Part shown: one piece after another, positions 8,559-15,870 of the stretch
How the letters are laid out: each line of letters opens with the position of its first letter
Numbering within the stretch: position 1 is the stretch's first letter
DNA from: Shinella sp. SUS2
GTDB lineage: Bacteria; Pseudomonadota; Alphaproteobacteria; Rhizobiales; Rhizobiaceae
Assembly (NCBI RefSeq): GCF_001262505.1
Contig: NZ_KQ410732.1
Location: forward strand, 300,095-364,094
Direction: 5' to 3'
DNA length: 64,000 nucleotides
Made by a program: the position numbers and the translations under genes
Notes under the pieces: model-generated
Databases searched by the model: none
The model's input: the letters and a program-made list of their open reading frames with translations, nothing else
Told to the model about the DNA's origin: nothing

Positions 8559-9827
8559 TTACCAGCCGCGCTTCTTCAGCCGTTCCAGGTCGCTGCTCAC
8601 CTTCGCGAGCGCGTCTCCGGCGCTTTCCTTGCCGCTCAGAACGTTGTGAACGCCGTTGAAGATGCGCTGCGAGACGCGGTTGTACGAGGCGCCCGTGACC
8701 TGCGACGGCCGCGAGGCGCTTTCCGCATAGGCCTTTTCGGCAAAGCGTAGCGAGGGGTTCTTTTCCAGGATTTCCGTATCCTGGTAGAGCGCCTTCAGCG
8801 TCGGGCTGTAGCCCTGCAGGGCGCGGCGCTTCTGTTCCTTGGCGTTGGTGAGGTATTGTACCAGACTGACGGCCGCATCGACATCGTCGGCATATTTCGA
8901 GACGCCGAGAAGGCCGGCACCGTAGCAGCCGCTGGATTTCTCGCCTTCCGCGCCGACCGGCAGCGCCATCACGCCGACCTTGCCGAGCAGCGACGAGCCT
9001 TCCGCCTGGCTGGTTCCCCAGACATAGCCCCAGTTGCGGTGGAAGATGGAATTGCCCGCCTCGAAGACGCCGCGCGAACCTTCCTCGTCATAGTTGAGCA
9101 CGCCTTCCGGGCTGATGCCGCCGATCCAGGTGCGGGCGAGTTCCAGCGCTTCGATGGCCTTCGGATTGTTCGCGGTGATCTCGCCGTCCGGCGAGATGAA
9201 GGTGCCGCCGCCATAGGAGGCGACCCATTCGAGCGCGTCGCAGGTCAAGCCTTCATAGGCGCGGCCCTGCCAGACGTAGCCCCACATGTCCTTGTTGCCG
9301 GCGGTGCGTTCCTGTTCCTGGACGGACTTTGCCGTCTCGGTCAGTTCCGCCCAGGTCTTCGGCTCGGCCTTGCCGTATTTTCCGAGCAGGTCCTTGCGGT
9401 AGAACATCAGGCCGGCATCGACGAACCACGGCATGGCGAGCAGCTTGCCCTCGATGGTGCTGTCGGCGAGCGCAGCCTCGAAATGTCCCGAAAGCTCCTC
9501 TGCCGACACCTTTTCCTTGAGATCGACCAGATGCGAGGCGAGTGCGCCGACCCAGATGTTGTCGAGCGTCAGAACGTCGATGTCGCCCGATTTGCCGGCG
9601 AGAAGCTGCTGGTAGAGCGGCAGGGCCTCGCCCCAGTTCGCCGGCATCTTGTTGATCTTGACCGTGTTGCCGGTCTCTTTTGCCCAGGCCTCGGAGGCCG
9701 ATTGGCAGAGTTCGAGTTCGGCCCCGGCCGAGCTGCAGAAGATCGACACTTCCGCCGCTGCCGCAGAGCCACCCCACAGGACGGCGCCGATGAGCGCCGT
9801 CGTTCTCAGAAATCCATCCCGCTGCAC
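8559..9827 (-). CDS. ABC sugar transporter solute-binding protein
   Basis: 422 residues of the MalE-type extracellular solute-binding family. A signal peptide is seen (TTALIGAVLWGGSAAAA, then EVSIFCSSAG). The middle contains the family-like segment GKSGDIDVLTLDNIWVG. GTG at 9827 is chosen because GGGAGGAAA sits just upstream. A longer in-frame GTG at 9842 would place the ribosome site inside the coding region. It is the first gene of a ten-gene operon and delivers the substrate to the permeases at 3013-4762. Confidence 0.92.
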   Translation of the reverse strand: MQRDGFLRTTALIGAVLWGGSAAAAEVSIFCSSAGAELELCQSASEAWAKETGNTVKINKMPANWGEALPLYQQLLAGKSGDIDVLTLDNIWVGALASHLVDLKEKVSAEELSGHFEAALADSTIEGKLLAMPWFVDAGLMFYRKDLLGKYGKAEPKTWAELTETAKSVQEQERTAGNKDMWGYVWQGRAYEGLTCDALEWVASYGGGTFISPDGEITANNPKAIEALELARTWIGGISPEGVLNYDEEGSRGVFEAGNSIFHRNWGYVWGTSQAEGSSLLGKVGVMALPVGAEGEKSSGCYGAGLLGVSKYADDVDAAVSLVQYLTNAKEQKRRALQGYSPTLKALYQDTEILEKNPSLRFAEKAYAESASRPSQVTGASYNRVSQRIFNGVHNVLSGKESAGDALAKVSSDLERLKKRGW

Positions 9828-9862
9828 TGTGTTTCCTCCCACACCGCGTTAAGCACGAGAAA

Positions 9863-9891
9863 TTACTATACCGTCTGGTCGGTAAAGTAAA
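9863..9891 (-). promoter_or_regulatory. Promoter with overlapping TetR-type operator
   Basis: On the minus strand a -10 like TATAGT (9865-9870) and a -35 like TTTACT (9886-9891) flank an imperfect 28-bp palindrome. Its core is TACCG (9869-9873), 6 nt, CGGTA (9880-9884), and its outer arms are TTAC and GTAA. The core matches the TACC-N8-GGTA form of many TetR operators. It lies 36 nt upstream of the binding-protein GTG, so a bound repressor would block RNA polymerase. The likely ligand-responsive repressor is the TetR at 1299-1865 in the same operon. Confidence 0.65.
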
Positions 9892-9970
9892 GCGGGCGGA
9901 ATGCCCCTTTGCGAAGAGTGTGGACAATGTCAGGATACTCTCGGTGCGGTCCCGTGGTGCGTCTCCAGCG

Positions 9971-11146
9971 TCATGCGGCCCTGTCGAGGCGATCGCGCAG
10001 GCTCATGCCGACCATCACCATGCGCGCGGCATCTTCCGCCGCCCGGGCCAGGAGCTTCGGGGCGCCGGAAATTGCGTCTTCCAACGAGCAGGGGCGGCTG
10101 AGGATGGAGGCGAAGGCATCGATGCCGTGCTCGAAATTGAGCCGTACACCCTTGCCGAGCGTGCCGGCGAGCGCGATGACGGGCACGCCCATCTGCTTTG
10201 CCCGGTGGGCCACCTCGGCCGGCACCTTGCCGAAAGGCGTCTGCCCGTCGAGGCTGCCTTCCGCGGTGATGACGAGGTCAGCGGTCGCCATGAAGCGATC
10301 GAGTTCCAGATATTGCATGACGATGTCGTAGCGGGGATGCAGCCTTCCGCCGAGAAGGCCGAGCACCGCTGCGCCTAGCCCGCCGGAAGCGCCGGCACCG
10401 GGCGCCGTGCCGACCTCGATGCCGGTCGTGCGCTGGATGGCGCCGGCATAGATCTCCATCGCGCTTGCAAGCACCTCGACTTGCGCCGGAGTTGCGCCCT
10501 TCTGCGGACCGAAGACCCGGGCGACGCCACGCTCGCCGAGCAGCAGGTTGTGCCAGTTGACGGCCGCGTCGATGCGCACGCGGTCGAGGCGCGGGTCGCG
10601 GCTGGCCATGTCGATGGCGGCGAGGCGGGCGAGGGCTGCTCCGCCGCGGGGGAGGGGCGCGCCCGTATCGTCGAGCAGCCGGATGCCGAGCGCCTCGGCC
10701 ATGCCCGCGCCGCCATCGTTGATGCCGCTGTCGCCGCAACCGAGCAGGATACGGCGGGCGCCGCGGTCGAGTGCGGCGCGCACCAGTTCGCCGACGCCGT
10801 AGCTTGTGGTGAGGCAGGGGTTGCGCCGGTCGCGCGGCACGAGGCTGAGACCCGCGGCCGCGGCCATCTCGATGACGGCGGTCGGCTCGCTGCAACCGCC
10901 GAGGAAGCCAAAATGGGCCTCGACCGGTTCACCGATCGGACCGGTCACCGAGAGGTTATGCAGCGTGCCGCCGGTCGCCTTGACGAGCGCCCTGGTGAAG
11001 CCTTCCCCGCCATCGGCCATCGGTGCCTTCAGGATGGTGGCGTTCGGGAAGGCGCGGTGCACGCCCGTTGCGATGCAATCGGCTGCCTCATCCGCCGACA
11101 GGCTTTCCTTGAAACCGGAAGGGGCGACAAGAACCGTGAAAGACAT
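9971..11146 (-). CDS. glxK: Glycerate kinase (GlxK/GarK type)
   Basis: 391 residues starting MSFTVLVAPSGFKESLSADE, the hallmark start of the glycerate kinase family, followed by MADGGEGF near residue 45 and GDSGINDGGAGMAEALG near 130. The family phosphorylates D-glycerate to 2- or 3-phosphoglycerate. AAGGAA lies 8 nt before the ATG at 11146. The gene stands alone between a terminator and the sugar operon and has its own ECF-type promoter at 11188-11214, which is unusual for a glycerate kinase. Confidence 0.92.
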   Translation of the reverse strand: MSFTVLVAPSGFKESLSADEAADCIATGVHRAFPNATILKAPMADGGEGFTRALVKATGGTLHNLSVTGPIGEPVEAHFGFLGGCSEPTAVIEMAAAAGLSLVPRDRRNPCLTTSYGVGELVRAALDRGARRILLGCGDSGINDGGAGMAEALGIRLLDDTGAPLPRGGAALARLAAIDMASRDPRLDRVRIDAAVNWHNLLLGERGVARVFGPQKGATPAQVEVLASAMEIYAGAIQRTTGIEVGTAPGAGASGGLGAAVLGLLGGRLHPRYDIVMQYLELDRFMATADLVITAEGSLDGQTPFGKVPAEVAHRAKQMGVPVIALAGTLGKGVRLNFEHGIDAFASILSRPCSLEDAISGAPKLLARAAEDAARMVMVGMSLRDRLDRAA

Positions 11147-11187
11147 GGAGCGTTCCTTTTCTGCTGTGACAACCATGTGACAGGGGA

Positions 11188-11214
11188 GGAACGGGCGCGC
11201 GCGCGGTCTATTCC
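11188..11214 (-). promoter_or_regulatory. ECF-sigma-type promoter of the glycerate kinase gene
   Basis: On the minus strand a GGAATA box (11209-11214) followed by GAC, and a CGTTCC box (11188-11193) followed by TCC, are separated by exactly 15 nt. Identical boxes and spacing occur at 13207-13233 and 14090-14116. It ends 42 nt before the glxK ATG. Confidence 0.72.
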
Positions 11215-11246
11215 ATCGGGTCGAAAAAAATTAGTCGGCTAAATAA

Positions 11247-11273
11247 AAAAAGGCCGCCAATGGCGGCCTTTTT
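11247..11273 (-). terminator. Rho-independent terminator of the DASS transporter gene
   Basis: A 12-bp stem (AAAAAGGCCGCC / GGCGGCCTTTTT) has a 3-nt loop and is followed on the minus strand by a long T-rich tract. It begins 18 nt after the transporter stop and separates it from the glxK promoter. Confidence 0.92.
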
Positions 11274-11291
11274 CCCTCGTGTTGCGCTTGT

Positions 11292-12770
11292 TTAGCGCAG
11301 CGGTACACCCTGCAAGGGCCAGATCAGCGTTGCGAAGACGACGAGCAGTCCGACGAACGGCACGATCAGAATGGCGGCGAGGCGGAAGAGGTCGACCTGG
11401 CCGAAGGCCGGCGGATCCATGCCGCCGAAGAGCGCCACGGGCTTTGCCGACACCATCAGCGTCTGGCAGAAGCCGCTCGCCAGCGTGACGACCATGACGA
11501 GAGCGACGGGATCGGCGCCAAGGGCGGCGAGCGGCAGGGCGAGGGCGGGAATGAGCACTGTCGCCCGCGCCGTGCGGGAGGTGATGACGAGATGCGACAG
11601 CGTCGCGGCAATTGCCGCGAAGGCGATGACGAGGGCGGGCCAGGCCGCGATACCCTTGCCGGCAAGTCCGACCACCCGCTCGGCGAGCACGGCCGCCGTT
11701 CCGGTCTCGAGCAGCGCCTCGCCGATGACGAGCGTGCCGGCGAGGAACAGCAGGAGGTTCCATTCGACGCCCTTCAGCGCGGCCTTCAGGGAAAGGCCAG
11801 AAATGCGCTCGGTCGTCAGCAGCAGGGCGGTGGCAATGCCGATCAGCGCCATGCCGATGCCGTGGAGCTGCTGCGTTGCAAAAAGGAGGACCATTGCCGC
11901 GGCGATGGCGAGCACCGTCCACTGGCGCCGTGTCATGCGGGTAGGTGACGCTTCCGCGGCAGGGTGGGCAAGCGCCATGCTGCGCTCTTCGGGGCTCAGG
12001 AAGAGACGCAGCAGCGCCGCGCAGGCGATCAGCGAGCAGAGGAGGGAGAACGGGCCGGCGAGCGCGAGCCAGCCGAGGAAGTCGGGGCTTTCGCCACCCG
12101 TCTTCTTCATCATGTCGGTAGCGACGAGATGGGCGCCCGCGCCGATAAGCGATGCGCCGGCGGACAGCAGGATGACGGAGGGAAAGAGCAGCGCCAATGC
12201 ACGGTTCACCCGCCCGTTGCCGATGGCCGCCGACAGGCCGAGATAGACCGGTGCCAGCATGGCGGCGCGCGCCGAGGTGGAGGGAATGACGAAGGCGGTG
12301 GCGAAGATGAGGAGCGTCAGCGTCCAGAACAGGCTCTGCACGGTGTTGAGCCGGGCGAGCAGGCGCGCGATGACCTGTTCGACCACGCCGACCTGCCGCA
12401 GCACACCGGCAACGACGAAGGCCGCCAGCATCAGCCAGACGATATCGTTGCCGAGCGAGCGGTAAAGCACGTCCTCGTCGATGGCGCCGACGGCCGCCAG
12501 CACGGCCGCGCCGGCCAGCGCCACCGGCGTATCCGGCAGATCGAGAATAGTCCAGGCGGTGATTGCGGCGACGAAGACCGCAAGGGTCAGCCGCATAGGC
12601 AGCGTCAGGCCGTCGATCGCCAGGAAGATCAGCATGGCGCTGAAGGCGAGCACGATCGCCGCGACGATCTGCTTGACGCGGGCGAGCGGGACGGTGGCTT
12701 GCGAAACCGGGGACGGTTCCCCACGCCGGGCGGCGTGGGGTGCGGGCGGGGCGATTGCATAAAGGGCCAA
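11292..12770 (-). CDS. DASS/SLC13-type anion transporter
   Basis: 492 residues with about 11-12 hydrophobic helices. Features typical of divalent anion:Na+ symporters are visible: LAFVVAGVLR-like helices, the IPSTSARAAMLAPV loop near residue 210, and a second SRTARATVL loop near residue 410 in the inverted repeat. Substrates of the family include dicarboxylates, sulfate and citrate; this one cannot be assigned. TTG at 12770 is the likely start because GGAGGG lies 6 nt upstream; the longer frame runs antisense through codons of the Ser/Asn-repeat gene. It starts 34 nt after that gene, so both may share the ECF promoter at 13207. Confidence 0.82.
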   Translation of the reverse strand: MALYAIAPPAPHAARRGEPSPVSQATVPLARVKQIVAAIVLAFSAMLIFLAIDGLTLPMRLTLAVFVAAITAWTILDLPDTPVALAGAAVLAAVGAIDEDVLYRSLGNDIVWLMLAAFVVAGVLRQVGVVEQVIARLLARLNTVQSLFWTLTLLIFATAFVIPSTSARAAMLAPVYLGLSAAIGNGRVNRALALLFPSVILLSAGASLIGAGAHLVATDMMKKTGGESPDFLGWLALAGPFSLLCSLIACAALLRLFLSPEERSMALAHPAAEASPTRMTRRQWTVLAIAAAMVLLFATQQLHGIGMALIGIATALLLTTERISGLSLKAALKGVEWNLLLFLAGTLVIGEALLETGTAAVLAERVVGLAGKGIAAWPALVIAFAAIAATLSHLVITSRTARATVLIPALALPLAALGADPVALVMVVTLASGFCQTLMVSAKPVALFGGMDPPAFGQVDLFRLAAILIVPFVGLLVVFATLIWPLQGVPLR

Positions 12771-12804
12771 GATCTGCCCTCCTTTCGGTCTTTCAGGCGG
12801 GGTC

Positions 12805-13164
12805 TCAATCGTCGTCGGACGAAGAGTTCGACGAGGAGTTCGAGCTCGAATCGCTCGAGGAGTTGGAAGAGCTGTTCGAGGAGGAATTGCTCGACGAATT
12901 GGAACTCGAATTGGAGTTGGAGTTCCGCGAGGAATTCGACGAGCTGTTGGAGCTGCTGTTGGAGCTGCTGTTGGAATTGCGGTTGGAACTCCAGCTGCCC
13001 CGGCGGTCGTCGTCCCGGTCACGATAGGCGCGACTGTGGTGCGCCTTGTTGCTGCGCGTCATCTTCTGCAGGAACCGCTGGACCGGATCGTCCGCGACGG
13101 CAGGGGCCGGCGCTGCCGCACCGACCACGAGGAAGGTGCCGAGGATTGCGATGAGTTTCTTCAT
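12805..13164 (-). CDS. Secreted Ser/Asn-repeat low-complexity protein
   Basis: 119 residues. A clear signal peptide (MKKLIAILGTFLVVGAAAP, cleavage likely after AVA at residue 24) precedes a short basic/acidic segment with RDRDDDRR. From residue 58 to 116 the protein is almost only Ser and Asn in SSNS units, with one Arg and one Asp, and it ends DDD. No family recognised. The tract should be disordered and highly hydrophilic once exported. AAAGGAG lies 7 nt before the ATG. The gene has a strong ECF-type promoter upstream and is followed by the DASS transporter. The ending and composition suggest a stress-induced envelope or matrix component, but no function can be stated. Confidence 0.82.
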   Translation of the reverse strand: MKKLIAILGTFLVVGAAAPAPAVADDPVQRFLQKMTRSNKAHHSRAYRDRDDDRRGSWSSNRNSNSSSNSSSNSSSNSSRNSNSNSSSNSSSNSSSNSSSNSSSDSSSNSSSNSSSDDD

Positions 13165-13206
13165 GGCATGTCTCCTTTGAATGACAGCCTTGCCGGCTGC
13201 AAAGGA

Positions 13207-13233
13207 GGAACGGCGGGATAGGGTGTCTATTCC
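13207..13233 (-). promoter_or_regulatory. ECF-sigma-type promoter of the Ser/Asn-repeat gene
   Basis: Minus strand GGAATA (13228-13233) then GAC, 15-nt spacer, CGTTCC (13207-13212) then TCC. It matches the glxK and 14090-14116 promoters in boxes and spacing. An A/T-rich tract lies just upstream of the -35 box. The ATG is 43 nt downstream. Confidence 0.78.
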
Positions 13234-13290
13234 CAAAAAAACGAAATATTTTTCAATTGCATAGATCGTTTTTTCGTCCATGCGGCATCG

Positions 13291-13314
13291 CCGCCGCTGC
13301 ATGCGCAACGGCGG
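13291..13314 (-). terminator. Possible terminator hairpin after the 238-aa protein gene
   Basis: A 10-bp stem with one mismatch (13291-13300 with 13305-13314, loop ATGC) lies 28 nt after the stop at 13343. A short T run occurs only further downstream, so termination is uncertain. Confidence 0.4.
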
Positions 13315-13342
13315 TGAAAGGGCAGTTTTCGTCTTCTGCGGG

Positions 13343-14059
13343 CTATCGCTGTGCGCGTGCGAACTTGCGGTACCAGCCGTCGGCAGCGAGTGTCTTGCGT
13401 AGGATCGTCTTGCGGACCGTGCCCTCCGCCTCGCACTCGGCGCGGATGTCAGCGTCGAGGTCGGAGGTTTCGCGGCGGAAGGGGATGACCTGTACGAGGG
13501 GCGTGCCGCGTTCGAGCACATGCAGGCCGTCCTCGCCGGTGGCGAAGAAGGGGAAGTGGATTTCCGACTGGTAGGTATCGGTGTCGACGACGCCGGCCAC
13601 GACCTCGAAGACGCCGTTCGCCCGGTTAAGCGGCGGCACGAAGAGGCAGCTCCAGCCCGGCGGCGTGCGGATGGTCCAGTAGTTGTGGAACTTGCAGGGC
13701 GGCAGGGGCTCGCGCGGATTGCCGGCGACCTGGTGGCTCGCATGGTTGCTGACCAGCGTGCGATCGAAATCCCAGCCGCAATCCACGGTCCTGCCGCCAT
13801 CGGATATCTCCATGCGGACCGTGCCGGAAAGCCCGATCACCCATCCCGCCGCCATGGCGTCGAGAAAGGGCATGCAACGTTTCACCGTCAGGCCGCTGTT
13901 CGTCGGAGAGACATGGGCGGCATCGACGGGTGGCAGCTTGCGGAACCAGTCGGGCAGGGCCGTCTTGGCGCGCACCGGGGCGGGGATGACACCCTCGTCC
14001 TCCTTGCTGCAGAGGAAGGTCAGCCGGGGCTGCGGTTTCTTCAGAAGGGCGAGTGCCAT
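13343..14059 (-). CDS. Uncharacterised protein (DUF6065-like)
   Basis: 238 residues, no signal peptide or membrane segment. The visible pattern is ALPDWFRKLPP near residue 35, GLTVKRCMPFLDAM near 55, a central KFHNYWTIRTPPGWSCLF with PPLNR, then DTDTYQSEIHFPFF. This resembles a small bacterial and phage-borne family of unknown function that I recall as DUF6065; that name is from memory. ATG at 14059 is preferred over 14074 because AGGAGA lies 7 nt before it. The gene has one of the three strongest ECF-type promoters of the window, so it is probably induced with the Ser/Asn-repeat protein. Confidence 0.75.
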   Translation of the reverse strand: MALALLKKPQPRLTFLCSKEDEGVIPAPVRAKTALPDWFRKLPPVDAAHVSPTNSGLTVKRCMPFLDAMAAGWVIGLSGTVRMEISDGGRTVDCGWDFDRTLVSNHASHQVAGNPREPLPPCKFHNYWTIRTPPGWSCLFVPPLNRANGVFEVVAGVVDTDTYQSEIHFPFFATGEDGLHVLERGTPLVQVIPFRRETSDLDADIRAECEAEGTVRKTILRKTLAADGWYRKFARAQR

Positions 14060-14089
14060 CGCTGTTCTCCTCATCGTTCGATTGAAGGA

Positions 14090-14116
14090 GGAACGGCGCC
14101 GGCCGCAGTCTATTCC
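14090..14116 (-). promoter_or_regulatory. ECF-sigma-type promoter of the 238-aa protein gene
   Basis: Minus strand GGAATA (14111-14116) then GAC, 15-nt spacer, CGTTCC (14090-14095) then TCC. It has the same boxes and spacing as 11188-11214 and 13207-13233. The -35 box overlaps one arm of the hairpin at 14115-14139. Confidence 0.77.
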
Positions 14117-14139
14117 CGGCATCCCGAAAAAATGCCGGG
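14115..14139 (-). terminator. Terminator-like hairpin overlapping the next promoter
   Basis: CCCGGCAT (14115-14122) pairs with ATGCCGGG (14132-14139) around a 9-nt loop containing TTTTT on the minus strand. It lies 10 nt after the stop of the 102-aa gene and shares 2 nt with the -35 box of the downstream ECF promoter. Confidence 0.5.
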
Positions 14140-14148
14140 AGATGCCGT

Positions 14149-14457
14149 TCAGCCGGCCACAGCGGCAGCAAGGCGGTAGAGCTGCACCGGCTTGCGCGGT
14201 GCACGCCGGATGACGCCCTTCGCCTCAAGGTCGAGTTGCACGGCCTTCATCCACCAGCCCGCCTTCTGCCGCTCCGGAAAATCCGCTTCCGAGAGGAAGG
14301 GCAGGAGGGCGGCCTGGGCCTCCGCCACCGTCATGCCGGGCGCGGTGTCCGGCAGGGCGGTGAGAAGCGCCTTGCGCATCGCCATGTATTTCGTGTGGTC
14401 CACCCGCTCCGTGCGGCCGGGAATGTTGATGTTCTCGATTTCGATTTTCTCAGGCAT
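14149..14457 (-). CDS. Small conserved protein (DUF6958-like)
   Basis: 102 residues beginning MPEKIEIENINIPGRTERVD. The C-terminal half has a compact helical pattern with GWWMKAVQLDLEAKGVIRR, which looks like a small winged-helix or helical domain. I recall similar proteins under DUF6958 but cannot confirm. It overlaps the upstream GFA-like gene by 8 nt and so is the third gene of a TetR-led operon. Role unknown; its lack of cysteines argues against an enzyme of the GFA type. Confidence 0.75.
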   Translation of the reverse strand: MPEKIEIENINIPGRTERVDHTKYMAMRKALLTALPDTAPGMTVAEAQAALLPFLSEADFPERQKAGWWMKAVQLDLEAKGVIRRAPRKPVQLYRLAAAVAG

Positions 14458-14986
14458 CGACGGTTCCTCCCACGGTGATTTTCGGATTGCGGAAGCCCAT
14501 GGCGATCCATGCCGCCAGAAGCTTGGCATAGAAGGCGACGGTATGGGTCTTGAGGTTCGGCATGTCGGCCGGCAGGCCGGACGTATTGGCAAGGTCGCCG
14601 GTCATCGTGCGGAACGTCGCCTTCGGCCGTGCCGCCTCCGGCCACAGATGCAGGTAGAGGCTCAGCCAGTGCGCGCCCTTCATCTCCAGGAAAACAGGTG
14701 TGTTGCAGCAGGTCGCGATCACCCGGCGCGAGCCAGCGCCGGGGGAGAGGCGAAACTCCCGGAGGGTTTCCGCGCCGGAGAGGAACTGTATCCGGTCCTT
14801 GCGGTACTCCGCCGCGGGTGTCGCCTGGTAGGCGGTCAGTGTGTTCTTCGCGCCGGGAAGGGCGGCGAGCCTGCCGGCGGCGGCCCGGCAGCTGTTGCAC
14901 AGGCACTCCGAAACGAGGATCGGGTCTCCCCGCAGTTCAAGGCATGTCCGCCCGCAGGCGCAGCCGATCAGGGTCGTTCTCATCAT
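14450..14986 (-). CDS. GFA-like zinc protein (DUF6151-type)
   Basis: 178 residues. The Cys pattern CACG (C9, C11) and CLCNSC (C28, C30, C33), together with TCCNTPVF near residue 90, matches the zinc-binding layout of the glutathione-dependent formaldehyde-activating (GFA) fold. The C-terminal half is extended relative to standard GFA proteins and resembles the group I recall as DUF6151. ATG at 14986 has GGAGG 9 nt upstream, inside the end of tetR, which it overlaps by 50 nt. The TetR context suggests a response to an electrophile or other xenobiotic; this is inference. Confidence 0.72.
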   Translation of the reverse strand: MMRTTLIGCACGRTCLELRGDPILVSECLCNSCRAAAGRLAALPGAKNTLTAYQATPAAEYRKDRIQFLSGAETLREFRLSPGAGSRRVIATCCNTPVFLEMKGAHWLSLYLHLWPEAARPKATFRTMTGDLANTSGLPADMPNLKTHTVAFYAKLLAAWIAMGFRNPKITVGGTVDA

Positions 14987-15617
14987 GCGCGTCATCCTCC
15001 ATGGCGTTGAACAGGTGTCGTATGTATCGCTCCAGATGATCGAGGCTTTCGCGCGCGAGCACGGGGTCGTTGCCGGCCTTGGCAAGGACGAAACCGCCCT
15101 GCAGCACGGCCTGCATGTGCCGTGCCAGACTGTCGGCCGACCAGTCCGCGGCGATGCCGCGCTCTTGCCGCGCCGTCTCGATATCGGCCTCCAGCGTCGC
15201 CGTGTGACCGAAGATGCTGCGGCCGCAGGCGTCGCGAATATCGGGCGCGCTCGCGTGCACCTCCTGCGCCATCGTTCCGACGAGGCAGGTGAAATCCTTC
15301 AGCGCGCCCGTGATGATCGCCTTGCGGAACGCCACATAGGCAAGGACCCGGGCGAGGGCGTCGTTCGGCGCATGATAGGGCGCGGCTGCAAAATAGGCCG
15401 TCGTCGTCTCCGTCCAGAACTCTGCAACCGCCACGCCCAGCGCCTCCTTGCTGGCGAAGTGATGGAAGAAGGCGCCCTTGGTGACGTCGGCTGCCTTGCA
15501 GAGATCATCGACGCTCGTTGCGGCAAATCCCTTCTCGCGGATGATGTCGCGGGCCGCCTCGAGGAGCCGGGTTCGTGCATTGCCGCGTTCGGGGGCGTGT
15601 TTGGTCGGTCTGGACAT
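14937..15617 (-). CDS. TetR family regulator, probably autoregulated
   Basis: 226 residues. The N-terminal helix-turn-helix is visible (RLLEAARDIIREKG, then KAADVTKGAFFHHFASKEAL), followed by a helical ligand domain with a single internal Cys pair (C104-type CLVG and CGRS). It heads a three-gene operon with the GFA-like and 102-aa genes. Its own promoter (15624-15651) holds a perfect 8-bp inverted repeat, and the ATG lies 7 nt from the -10 box with no ribosome site, so the mRNA is probably leaderless. The ORF extends past residue 200, usual for the AcrR/QacR type. Confidence 0.88.
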   Translation of the reverse strand: MSRPTKHAPERGNARTRLLEAARDIIREKGFAATSVDDLCKAADVTKGAFFHHFASKEALGVAVAEFWTETTTAYFAAAPYHAPNDALARVLAYVAFRKAIITGALKDFTCLVGTMAQEVHASAPDIRDACGRSIFGHTATLEADIETARQERGIAADWSADSLARHMQAVLQGGFVLAKAGNDPVLARESLDHLERYIRHLFNAMEDDAHDENDPDRLRLRADMP

Positions 15618-15623
15618 GCTGGT

Positions 15624-15651
15624 AACATACCATACGGTTGGTATGTGTCAA
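15624..15651 (-). promoter_or_regulatory. Promoter/operator of the TetR-GFA operon, leaderless start
   Basis: Minus strand: -35 TTGACA (15646-15651), 16-nt spacer, -10 TATGTT (15624-15629). A perfect inverted repeat ACATACCA (15625-15632) / TGGTATGT (15639-15646) with a 6-nt centre covers the spacer and both boxes. The ATG at 15617 starts 7 nt after the -10 box, where transcription should begin. A bound TetR dimer would block the promoter. Confidence 0.8.
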
Positions 15652-15870
15652 GAATAGATTGATATCAATCTATTTGGCTGTGCCGTCCCCTATGCCCTGA
15701 GCAGGGCATCACGTCCAAAACGCCTTGTCTGCCGGCCTTTCCGATGTGGGAGCGGAGCCGTTCGGGGCCTTATGACTTGTCGATTTTCGATCTGCCGCAA
15801 ACTGCAGGCAAGGCTCCTTCCCTTGTTGGGAGGAGCCGCCGGCCGCCCGGAAGGCGGTATAAGTAGTTTT

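Noticed and set aside
9828..9842. GTG at 9842 as the start of the binding-protein gene
   Set aside because: The GGGAGGAAA ribosome site would then be inside the coding region; GTG at 9827 sits at the right distance from it.
12740..13027. Plus-strand frame with E/L-rich repeats (EELEELFEEELLDELE)
   Set aside because: It is the antisense of the Ser/Asn tract; the minus-strand frame has a signal peptide, ribosome site and ECF promoter.
15661..15870. Search for a small gene or RNA in the gap after the anti-sigma gene
   Set aside because: Only short hairpins such as GGCTCC-GGAGCC (around 15810-15836) and no convincing start, ribosome site or terminator run were found.
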